DNA from: Bacteroidales bacterium UBA4070
Lineage (GTDB): Bacteria > Bacteroidota > Bacteroidia > Bacteroidales > VadinHA17
NCBI GenBank assembly: GCA_002383485.1
Contig: DFYY01000009.1
Location: 1-5,482 of the forward strand
DNA length: 5,482 nucleotides
Reading direction: 5' to 3'
Both the position numbers and the translations under genes were made by a program. This document shows, one piece after another, positions 1-5,482 of this stretch (position 1 is its first letter; each line of letters starts with the position of its first letter). Under the pieces are notes generated by a model, which searched no databases, was not told the DNA's origin, and worked only from the letters and a program-made list of their open reading frames with translations.

Positions 1-116
1 AGTATGCAGCTTGAAAGTTTTTTGAGTCATAAAAAACTCAAAAAATCTTTCAATCTACTTGTTTTTATCTTAGAATACAGCCATCTGCTTGCTGGACTAC
101 GGCCAGCCTTTCTTTT
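1..116. other. AT-rich segment beyond the namZ break, no recognisable gene
   Basis: Apart from the inverted repeat at 11-53, nothing here can be named. The minus strand holds a short open stretch (about 150 down to 85) ending SHEKERLAVVQQADGCILR and a stop, in a different frame from the namZ relic. I recognise no family in it. It may be the tail of another gene or of an inserted element joined to the namZ remnant. The base composition is visibly more AT-rich than the genes further right. Confidence 0.4.
11..53. repeat. Long imperfect inverted repeat / hairpin at the window edge
   Basis: The left arm TTGAAAG+TTTTTTGAGT (11-27) pairs with ACTCAAAAAA (36-45) and CTTTCAA (47-53). This gives a 17-bp stem with one bulged T at 46 and an 8-base loop (28-35). 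The stem is AT-rich, with A/T runs on both sides, so transcripts from either strand would carry a hairpin plus U-rich stretch. It may be a bidirectional weak terminator for genes on either side, or the edge of a mobile element. The pairing is seen directly; the role is inferred. Confidence 0.55.
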
Positions 117-405
117 TCATGACTGGCAATACAACAGATATTTCTGCCTGGTGGCCCTGAACCCGTGTTCAGGGGCAAATATCACTTCAATGTCGATCCC
201 CGGTGAAACAAGGGTGTCAATAAGGTGCGTCTTTCCGACCATCGAGGTCTGATTTGCAACCACGGCAATTTTCCTGCCTTCCAGTAAAGAGAGGTATTCA
301 CCGGTATTTTCTGCCCCGGTTTTCAGGGCAGAATCTTTGTTGTCGGCTGAGCAGGCAACCGCAGCAAATGCGATTATCAGAAAGAACAGTCCCGGTTTTT
401 TTCAT
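117..405 (-). pseudogene. Truncated and frameshifted NamZ-like (DUF1343) exo-beta-N-acetylmuramidase lipoprotein, N-terminal remnant
   Basis: On the minus strand one frame, open from about 401 down to a stop at 117-119, reads EYLSLLEGRKIAVVANQTSM, then VGKTHLIDTLVSPGIDIEVI and FAPEHGFR. That is the characteristic N-terminal block of the DUF1343/NamZ family, which removes terminal MurNAc residues from peptidoglycan fragments. It is preceded by a lipoprotein signal: KKPGLFFLIIAFAAVAC, with the lipobox cysteine codon at 351-353. Two lesions are visible. The ATG (403-405) is one base out of frame because the following A-run (T-run 396-402 on the plus strand) has seven bases; six would give MKKPGLFF in frame. 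Similarity then stops after PEHGFR (about 156), where the family continues with a Gly-rich stretch; here there are 12 unrelated codons and a stop. Family members are roughly 400 residues, while this keeps about 95. It is almost certainly non-functional. The A-run shift alone could be a sequencing error, but the truncation could not. Confidence 0.75.
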
Positions 406-424
406 GTGTCAGTCAGGTTTCCCG

Positions 425-454
425 TAAAGATATGCAAATGGCTGAAATATGAAA
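425..454 (-). promoter_or_regulatory. Possible Bacteroidota-type promoter for the namZ relic
   Basis: On the minus strand, TATCTTTA (plus coordinates 425-432) matches five of the six fixed bases of TAnnTTTG. A TTTC (451-454) sits 18 bases upstream, where a -33 TTTG is expected. The ATG at 403-405 lies about 20 bases downstream. The position suits the relic and suggests the gene once had its own divergent promoter. This is a motif match only. Confidence 0.25.
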
Positions 455-497
455 CTTGCGGGTTTTCAATACTAATATCCCAACTCTTGGCTCGTGG

Positions 498-531
498 GTT
501 GTCAATTCTTCCTTCTTAATTCTTAATTTTG
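498..531 (+). promoter_or_regulatory. Candidate Bacteroidota promoter (TAnnTTTG) for the permease gene
   Basis: TAATTTTG at 524-531 is a perfect match to the -7 consensus TAnnTTTG used by the primary sigma factor of Bacteroidota. A GTTG at 498-501 (3 of 4 to TTTG) lies 22 bases upstream, slightly farther than usual. The intervening stretch is T-rich. Transcription would begin near 536-540, at or next to the ATG at 537, implying a very short or absent leader. The motif is seen; the activity is inferred. Confidence 0.4.
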
Positions 532-536
532 CCCGG

Positions 537-1781
537 ATGTCGATCGGAACCTTCATAGCCAGCCGCCTGATTCAAGACCGCAACCGGGGCACTGCATTTT
601 CGCGCCCCATCAACGCGATAGCCATCATCGGCATCGCCCTCGGGCTTGCGGTGATGATTCTCGCAGTATCCATCCTTACCGGTTTCAAGAAGCAGATACG
701 CGACAAAGTGGCTGGCTTCGGGGCGCATATCCAGGTGGTCAATTTCGACGCCAACCTCTCCTATGAGACAGTTCCCGTCAGTGCGACCCAGCCCTTCCTC
801 TCAAAGATAGAGGGGCACCCGGGTATCAGAAATATACAGGTCTTCGCGATGAAGGCCGGCATCATCAAGACCGATGAGAATATCCAGGGTGTGGTTCTCA
901 AAGGCATAGGCAGCGACTATGACTGGAGTTTTTTCAGCTCGAGCATGGTGGAAGGGAGGACGGTCAATGTAAATGACACGGCGCGAACAGACGATGTGGT
1001 CATTTCGAAAAAGGTTGCGGACATGCTGGGGCTTAAGCTCGGTGACTCCTTCGCGATGTTTTTCGTTCAGGATCCTCCTCGCATGCGCAGGTTCACGATA
1101 TGCGGGATTTATGAAACAAGTCTTGAGGAGTTTGACAAGACTTATCTCTTCTGTGACATAAACCACATCAGGAGCCTGAACGGCTGGACCGGTGACCAGG
1201 TAAGCGGGTTTGAAATCTTCATCAACGACTTTGACAATCTCGATTATATGACTGATGTTGTCCGCGATGCCGTTGGCTACCGTGTTGCAGAGGAGGAGGA
1301 GCAGCTCAAGGTGACAAACATCCGCGGACGCTATCCTCAGATCTTTGACTGGCTTGGATTCCAGGACACGAACGTTATCATTATCCTGGTTCTGATGATC
1401 CTTGTAGCAGGATTCAACATGATCTCCGGCCTTCTGATACTGATTCTCGAGAAAACCAACATGATAGGTGTGCTAAAGGCACTGGGCGGCGGGAACAAGC
1501 TGATCAGAAACATATTCCTCTACCAGGCTGCCTGGCTGACTGCCAAGGGGCTTCTCTGGGGCAATGCCATAGGGATCGGGCTGGCCCTGCTTCAGCTGAA
1601 GACGGAGATGATCGCCCTTGACCCCTCTTCATACTACCTGAAGAGTGTCCCCATCAACCTTGACCCTCTGCACATCATCCTGCTTAACATCGGCACGATG
1701 GTTGCCATCATCCTGATGCTCCTTATACCTTCTCAGCTTATTGCACGCATTACCCCCGTCAAAGCAATCAGGTACGACTGA
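537..1781 (+). CDS. FtsX/LolE-family ABC transporter permease (lipoprotein-release type)
   Basis: Inner-membrane permease of the MacB/FtsX superfamily, 414 residues, close to the usual length for Bacteroidota LolC/LolE-like proteins. These proteins work with a LolD-type ATPase to extract lipoproteins from the inner membrane and hand them to the periplasmic carrier. In order: cytoplasmic start with SRP (residues 22-24), first membrane segment about 26-49, the FGAHIQV motif (61-67) opening a large periplasmic domain to about 278, then three membrane segments at about 279-304, 327-353 and 379-402. The cytoplasmic coupling loop EKTNMIGVLKALG (305-317) and the C-terminal ending RITPVKAIRYD are typical of the family. 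A longer reading from a TTG at 456 is open, but its 27 extra residues do not look like the family's N-terminus and would span the candidate promoter, so I prefer the ATG. No ATPase gene is adjacent, which is common for these permeases in this phylum. The exact substrate cannot be told from sequence; FtsX-like or other export roles remain possible. Confidence 0.85.
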   Translation: MSIGTFIASRLIQDRNRGTAFSRPINAIAIIGIALGLAVMILAVSILTGFKKQIRDKVAGFGAHIQVVNFDANLSYETVPVSATQPFLSKIEGHPGIRNIQVFAMKAGIIKTDENIQGVVLKGIGSDYDWSFFSSSMVEGRTVNVNDTARTDDVVISKKVADMLGLKLGDSFAMFFVQDPPRMRRFTICGIYETSLEEFDKTYLFCDINHIRSLNGWTGDQVSGFEIFINDFDNLDYMTDVVRDAVGYRVAEEEEQLKVTNIRGRYPQIFDWLGFQDTNVIIILVLMILVAGFNMISGLLILILEKTNMIGVLKALGGGNKLIRNIFLYQAAWLTAKGLLWGNAIGIGLALLQLKTEMIALDPSSYYLKSVPINLDPLHIILLNIGTMVAIILMLLIPSQLIARITPVKAIRYD

Positions 1782-1998
1782 TTATCAAACATTTGCCAGC
1801 TTAAAATTATTAAGCAAGTCACGTTTTAATGTAATTGGCATTTTTTTGACGGACTATTTATTTTATAAATATCCGGGCATTGTTTGCGACATAATATCAA
1901 TCGCTCTGCGTAAAAACAGAAAGAGGCTGAAAGTTGCGCAAACTTTCTTTATTCGGGCACTTCCAATTCTCCGTGCTTCTGCTTAAATTGCAGAGGCA
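1782..1998. other. AT-rich spacer between the permease gene and gatE
   Basis: No credible coding sequence lies here. Besides the possible terminator, it contains TTTG (1845-1848) followed by an AT-rich stretch with TATAAA (1864-1869), which could be part of a promoter for gatE-gatD; neither the spacing nor the motif fits a consensus well. A hairpin GAAAGTT/AACTTTC (1929-1935 and 1941-1947, loop GCGCA) followed by TTTATT, and a small ATTGC/GCAAT pair (1987-1991 and 1996-2000) that overlaps the gatE start codon, lie in what would be the gatE leader. They could tune expression, but this is inference. Confidence 0.4.
1792..1847 (+). terminator. Possible composite hairpin with T-run after the permease gene
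   Basis: An inner perfect hairpin, GCTTAA (1799-1804) and TTAAGC (1810-1815) with a 5-base loop, is enclosed by an outer 5-bp pairing of TGCCA (1794-1798) with TGGCA (1836-1840). Seven T residues (1841-1847) follow directly. The location, just past the permease stop, suits a terminator. The stems are short and AT-rich, so termination would be weak. Confidence 0.3.
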
Positions 1999-3990
1999 AT
2001 GTCCGGGAATATGTCCACTATTGATCCGAAAAAGAATTACGAGCAGACCAGGGAGGAGATTGGTTATGTCAGTCGCCGCGAGGCAGTACTTAATGATTAT
2101 AAGCGAATAGGTTTCAAGTCGGGCCTGGAGGTACATCAGCAGCTGAAGACGAAGAGCAAGCTTTTCTGCCGCTGTCCGGCAGGCATATACCATGATCATG
2201 ATGAATATGATGCCGAGGTTATACGTCATATGCGTCCCACGCTGAGTGAGATGGGAGTTTATGACGGCACGGCGCTTATGGAGTTCCGCACGCGCAAGGA
2301 GATCACCTACCGTATTAATAATCTGACAGCCTGCACCTATGAGGTTGATGACACCCCGCCGTTTCCTGTTGACAGGGAGGCAGTAGACATAGCCATAAAC
2401 ATCGCGCTTGCGGCGAAGATGAACATCGTCGGTGAGATCCATATCACCAGGAAGCAATACCTTGACGGGAGTATCCCCACAGGCTTTCAACGCTCGGCCA
2501 TCATCAGCGTGGAGGGCGGGCTGCAGCTAAAAAACAAAAAGGTGCGGCTCATACAGCTCAGTCTTGAGGAGGATTCATGCCGCGAGGTATCTGACATAGG
2601 GCACAGGCGCATCTACAAGACTGACAGGCTGGGCATGCCGCTGATAGAGACGGTTACTTATCCTGACTGTCTCACGCCGGATGAACTGGCTGAGGCAGCC
2701 GAGTATATACGGTTTCTGAACCGGAGCACCGGCAGGGTTCGCACGGGCATTGGCGCTGCGCGCGAAGATGTGAATGTCAGCTGCGAAGGAGGCAGCAGGG
2801 TCGAGATCAAGGGTGTGGCCCATATAAAATGGATCCCCGAGCTCTCACACAATGAAGCATTCAGGCAATATGCGCTGCTGAACATACGCTCGAAGCTGCA
2901 GAAGCTTATTGCTGACCCCGCAGCCTGGACGATAAAAACGAGGGAGATAACCGAAAAGGAGAGTGAGTTTCATTTTGCTCCGGTACGCGCGGCCCTTGAC
3001 CGCGGTGAGAAGGTCATTGCCGTGAACCTCCCGGGATGCCGCGGCATCCTGTCGCACTTCACACAGCCGGGCTGCATCTTTGCCGACGAGCTAAGTGACA
3101 GGCTCAAGGTGATAGCCTGTATTGAAAAGCCAAACATGATACACTCGGAGGAGATTGCAGACGTCAATTTCAATAACCTCTTTCCGGAAGTGGCCATATG
3201 GCTCTCGGCAGCACCTGATGATGCACAAATGATATTCTGGGGACCTGCTGACGATATCCGGACTGCCCTCGAGACGATTGAAGAGCGTATAAAAATTGCC
3301 CTTGAGGGAGTCCCTAATGAGACCCGTAAATCGTTTGAAGACGGCACCACGATGTTCGAAAGGGTTCTTCCGGGGCGTGACCGCATGTACCCTGACACTG
3401 ACTCTCAGCCCATCCCGGTGACCACTGAGATGCTTGAGAGGCTGGGCCGTGATCTTCCCGTTGAGATCGCAGAGCGATATCGACAGATGAAGGACTGGGG
3501 CCTGCCGGAGGACACATGGCATTATCTGTTGAGGAAAAACCTGGTGGGGCTCATCGACAGGATAGGCAACGATCTTGGCTTTGACCGCCGCGAAGTCGGC
3601 ACCCTGATCGGCCACCGTTTCCGCAACCTCGAGGGGCGCGGCAGGGTGGCAGCGGGATTCAGCTATGAGAGACTCTATGACCTCTTCGCCTTCCTGAAGA
3701 AGGAGGAATTGCTTGCGCCGGTAGCGCGAATCATGCTTCCGGTGGTTGTGTCATCCTCCTCCCCTGATTTTGAGGGCATACTTGCTGCCACGGGATTGCA
3801 TCGCTCCACGATAGAGGAGATCAGGAAGGAGACAGGGAAGCTTGCAGGAAAGTTTGCAGAGATCTGTTACAATGGCAGCATGGCCGGCATAGAGAGCTGG
3901 GTGATGGGACAGCTGAAGATGAAGGCCGTCGGCACTGCAAGGCTTTCGGAGGTCAGGAAGGCTGTGTCGGAGGTACTGGAGGTTTTATAA
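1999..3990 (+). CDS. gatE: Glu-tRNA(Gln) amidotransferase subunit E (archaeal-type transamidase)
   Basis: Cytoplasmic translation enzyme, 663 residues. GatE uses ATP to phosphorylate the glutamate on misacylated Glu-tRNA(Gln), then aminates it with ammonia supplied by GatD to give Gln-tRNA(Gln). The cradle domain is clear: GLEVHQQL (42-49), KLFCRCP (54-60), VDDTPPFPVD (116-125), QYLDGSIPTGFQR (153-165), LEEDSCREV (189-197), DRLGMPLIETVT (209-220), and REDVNVSCEGG followed by RVEIKGV (255-273). An insertion of about 140 residues after about 285 is where GatE, unlike GatB, carries its AspRS-like domain. The MYPDTDSQPI motif (463-472) and the helical and tail region ending in MGQLKMKAVG (636-645), which contacts tRNA in known GatDE, complete the family plan. 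Homology to archaeal GatE as I know it begins near residue 35, so there is an N-terminal extension of about 30 residues; an in-frame stop at 1984-1986 limits it. ATG 2011 is an alternative start. gatD follows after 8 bases. The insertion, MYPDTD motif and GatD partner exclude GatB. Confidence 0.95.
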   Translation: MSGNMSTIDPKKNYEQTREEIGYVSRREAVLNDYKRIGFKSGLEVHQQLKTKSKLFCRCPAGIYHDHDEYDAEVIRHMRPTLSEMGVYDGTALMEFRTRKEITYRINNLTACTYEVDDTPPFPVDREAVDIAINIALAAKMNIVGEIHITRKQYLDGSIPTGFQRSAIISVEGGLQLKNKKVRLIQLSLEEDSCREVSDIGHRRIYKTDRLGMPLIETVTYPDCLTPDELAEAAEYIRFLNRSTGRVRTGIGAAREDVNVSCEGGSRVEIKGVAHIKWIPELSHNEAFRQYALLNIRSKLQKLIADPAAWTIKTREITEKESEFHFAPVRAALDRGEKVIAVNLPGCRGILSHFTQPGCIFADELSDRLKVIACIEKPNMIHSEEIADVNFNNLFPEVAIWLSAAPDDAQMIFWGPADDIRTALETIEERIKIALEGVPNETRKSFEDGTTMFERVLPGRDRMYPDTDSQPIPVTTEMLERLGRDLPVEIAERYRQMKDWGLPEDTWHYLLRKNLVGLIDRIGNDLGFDRREVGTLIGHRFRNLEGRGRVAAGFSYERLYDLFAFLKKEELLAPVARIMLPVVVSSSSPDFEGILAATGLHRSTIEEIRKETGKLAGKFAEICYNGSMAGIESWVMGQLKMKAVGTARLSEVRKAVSEVLEVL

Positions 3991-3998
3991 TCAGAATT

Positions 3999-5384
3999 AT
4001 GACAGAAGATTTTTTCCAGGGATACAAGGGCGATGCACTGGCAGTGCTGAAGAAGTACAATGTCAGGGTATGGGGCCAGTCTGAGATAGATACCACCCGG
4101 GGACTCTTCAAAGGTACCGTCCTTCCGCGGTCGGAAAACAATGATGACCAGCATATTGTCATCAAGATCGAAAGCGGCTACAACATAGGCATTGATATAA
4201 GCACTGTCGTTAAAATGACGGAGACAGGCTACAACAAGGCCAATTACAAGATCCCTGAAAAGGAGTTTCCCTATTCAGATGACAAGCCCAACGTGAAGTT
4301 GCTTGGTACCGGCGGAACCATTGCCTCGAGGCTCGATTACCGTACTGGCGCCGTCATACCGGCTTTTTCACCGGGTGAGCTCTACGGAGCAGTGCCTGAG
4401 CTTGCCGAGGTGTGCAACATACGCACCGAGAAGCTATTCGGGGTTTTCAGCGAGAATATGGGACCTGATCAGTACAAGATCCTTGCAAAAGCCATCGGTG
4501 AAGAGATTGCAAACGGAATTGACGGCATCATGATAGGTCATGGCACGGACACACTGCATCATACCGCTGCGGCGCTCTCTTTTATGGTTCAGAACTCGCC
4601 CGTGCCGATAGTGCTTGTGGGTTCGCAGAGGTCATCGGACAGGCCGTCGTCAGACGCTGCGCTGAATCTGATTCACGCCTCCACCGCTGCGGGGCACGGT
4701 GACATTGCCGAGGTTCTTGTATGCATGTTCGGCCCCACAAGCGATGAATACGGTTTTCTTCATCGCGGTACCAGGGTGCGGAAGATGCACAGCTCCTACA
4801 GGTCTACTTTCAGGACCATCGGGGACATACCCGTAGCCACTGTCAGGCGCGGCGAGGTCAAACCGATCAAGAAGGATTACAATCCGCGCCGTGCCGACCG
4901 CAACGTAAAGATCATGCCGTATTTCAACGAGAATGTGACGATGATTTATTTCTATCCGCACATGAAGGCGGACATGATTCATTCACTGATCGACAACGGT
5001 TACAAGGGAATCATCATAGTGGGCACCGGCCTGGGGCATGTGAACCGGGAGTTATACCCGGCCCTGGAGCGGGCGCAGCGGGAGAATGTGGCGGTATACA
5101 TGACCCTGCAGACCATCTGGGGGTATGTTCATATGTTTGTTTATGAGACCGGTCGTGATATGATGGCCAAGGGTGTCATTCCGCTGGGTAATATGCTTCC
5201 CGAGGTGGCGTGGGTAAAGCTGGGGTGGGCACTTGGGCAGACAGATGACCTGGAAGAAGTCCGCCGGATCATGCTGACACCGGTAAACGGTGAGATCACC
5301 GAGCGGGAGCCGTATAACGGTTACCTGGTGTACCAGGGTGGTGTGCCGGAGGTGGAGGAATTTATCCGCCGCGTTCACAAATAG
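3999..5384 (+). CDS. gatD: Glu-tRNA(Gln) amidotransferase subunit D (asparaginase-like glutaminase)
   Basis: Ammonia-producing subunit of the GatDE transamidase, 461 residues, slightly longer than typical archaeal GatD. An N-terminal small beta-barrel domain (about 5-90, GYKGDALAVLKKY followed by the GLFKGTVLP stretch) is specific to GatD and absent from free L-asparaginases. The asparaginase fold follows. GTGGTIAS (103-110) carries the first catalytic Thr107, GHGTDT (180-185) carries Thr183 and Asp184, and RGTRVRKMHSS (256-266) carries Lys262. The Thr-to-Thr spacing of 76 equals that of the Thr101/Thr177/Asp178/Lys254 set described for Pyrococcus abyssi GatD, so the active site looks intact. 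The C-terminal half contains GTGLGHVN (342-349) and the QTIWGYV region (371-377), also family-like. It lies 8 bases after gatE with no obvious ribosome-binding site and is followed by a strong terminator, so the two genes should share a transcript. In GatDE, ammonia is released from Gln or Asn and channelled to GatE only when tRNA is bound. A stand-alone asparaginase is unlikely given the barrel domain and partner gene. Confidence 0.95.
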   Translation: MTEDFFQGYKGDALAVLKKYNVRVWGQSEIDTTRGLFKGTVLPRSENNDDQHIVIKIESGYNIGIDISTVVKMTETGYNKANYKIPEKEFPYSDDKPNVKLLGTGGTIASRLDYRTGAVIPAFSPGELYGAVPELAEVCNIRTEKLFGVFSENMGPDQYKILAKAIGEEIANGIDGIMIGHGTDTLHHTAAALSFMVQNSPVPIVLVGSQRSSDRPSSDAALNLIHASTAAGHGDIAEVLVCMFGPTSDEYGFLHRGTRVRKMHSSYRSTFRTIGDIPVATVRRGEVKPIKKDYNPRRADRNVKIMPYFNENVTMIYFYPHMKADMIHSLIDNGYKGIIIVGTGLGHVNRELYPALERAQRENVAVYMTLQTIWGYVHMFVYETGRDMMAKGVIPLGNMLPEVAWVKLGWALGQTDDLEEVRRIMLTPVNGEITEREPYNGYLVYQGGVPEVEEFIRRVHK

Positions 5385-5393
5385 ACCGGCGTT

Positions 5394-5453
5394 TACAATT
5401 CTTGACCCTCTACGAGGGTCCAACTTTTTTCTAATCCAATGACTACAATTCTT
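5394..5453 (+). repeat. 10-bp direct repeat TACAATTCTT on both sides of the terminator
   Basis: TACAATTCTT occurs at 5394-5403, directly before the terminator stem, and again at 5444-5453, 50 bases later. The copies are exact. The sequence is AT-rich and short, so it may be chance or promoter-related T-rich sequence; a target-site duplication would normally flank a larger insert. Confidence 0.4.
5404..5430 (+). terminator. Rho-independent terminator of the gatE-gatD operon
   Basis: A perfect 7-bp stem, GACCCTC (5404-5410) and GAGGGTC (5414-5420), with a TAC loop, is followed by CAAC and six T residues (5425-5430). It starts 20 bases after the gatD stop. The T-run is on the plus-strand side only, so it acts for gatD and not for a gene converging from the right. 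Confidence 0.85.
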
Positions 5454-5460
5454 AATAGCC

Positions 5461-5468
5461 TACCTTTA
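5461..5468 (+). promoter_or_regulatory. Possible -7 promoter element for a gene beyond the window
   Basis: TACCTTTA matches TAnnTTTG at five of six fixed bases and lies downstream of the terminator, as expected for the promoter of a next plus-strand gene. No good -33 TTTG is seen 19-21 bases upstream. The gene itself is outside the window. Confidence 0.22.
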
Positions 5469-5482
5469 GATTAGCATCCAGA

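Noticed and set aside
4..252. Plus-strand 82-residue open frame over the left end
   Set aside because: Its right half is antisense to the conserved NamZ block, which has clear family similarity, and its left half overlaps the inverted repeat; the protein resembles nothing I know.
337..519. Plus-strand 60-residue open frame in the divergent region
   Set aside because: It begins antisense to the namZ signal peptide and runs through the promoter area, with no recognisable protein features.
456..536. Longer permease start at TTG 456
   Set aside because: It uses a rare start codon, adds residues unlike the family, and would cover the best promoter match; ATG 537 gives a normal-length protein.
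1864..1869. TATAAA as a sigma-70 -10 box paired with TTGACG (1846-1851)
   Set aside because: The spacer is only 12 bases, too short for a -35/-10 pair, and Bacteroidota use a different consensus.
1741..1986. Plus-strand 81-residue open frame spanning the permease end and the spacer
   Set aside because: It starts inside the permease gene in another frame and continues through hairpin-rich AT sequence; no motif supports it.
1897..2490. Minus-strand 197-residue open frame opposite gatE
   Set aside because: It is antisense to conserved GatE motifs, with a composition expected of a shadow frame and no family resemblance.
3091..3615. Minus-strand 174-residue open frame opposite gatE
   Set aside because: It lies wholly within gatE on the other strand and shows no recognisable domain.
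1999..3990. GatB of a GatCAB complex as an alternative to GatE
   Set aside because: The insertion between the cradle and tail domains, the MYPDTD motif, the 663-residue length and the adjacent GatD all fit GatE; GatB is about 480 residues and pairs with GatA and GatC.
3999..5384. Free cytoplasmic L-asparaginase as an alternative to GatD
   Set aside because: The extra N-terminal barrel domain of about 90 residues and the tight link to gatE point to GatD.

Overview
The window reads as a piece of a bacterial chromosome, most probably from the phylum Bacteroidota. Three things point there. The FtsX/LolE-type permease has the sequence style of that phylum's lipoprotein-transport permeases. A broken gene beside it matches the N-terminus of the NamZ (DUF1343) family of secreted cell-wall hydrolases. 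The genes lack clear Shine-Dalgarno sequences, and a perfect match to the Bacteroidota -7 promoter element (TAnnTTTG) lies just before the permease. No rRNA, tRNA, CRISPR array or intact mobile element is visible.

Layout: bases 1-116 are AT-rich, hold a long inverted repeat (11-53) and show no recognisable gene. Bases 117-405 on the minus strand are the relic of a namZ-like lipoprotein gene. It keeps only about 95 codons, has a one-base shift in an A-run at its start codon, and loses family similarity right after the conserved PEHGFR motif. A short divergent region carries candidate promoters. On the plus strand come a complete FtsX/LolE-family permease (537-1781), a 217-base AT-rich spacer with several hairpins, gatE (1999-3990) and gatD (3999-5384). 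A clear rho-independent terminator (5404-5430) closes the gatE-gatD unit. The last 50 bases hold a possible promoter for a gene beyond the window.

The main result is the gatE-gatD pair. GatD and GatE form the heterodimeric Glu-tRNA(Gln) amidotransferase, textbook knowledge of which places it in Archaea; bacteria normally use GatCAB or a glutaminyl-tRNA synthetase. Both proteins are full length. GatD keeps all four catalytic residues of its asparaginase-type glutaminase, and GatE keeps its cradle-domain motifs, so the enzyme should be active. GatD would release ammonia from Gln or Asn. GatE would phosphorylate the misacylated Glu-tRNA(Gln) with ATP and convert it to Gln-tRNA(Gln). In this setting the pair looks like an archaeal-type translation module acquired by, or retained in, a bacterial lineage. 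This rests on reading the sequence by eye; database comparison is needed to learn how widespread it is.
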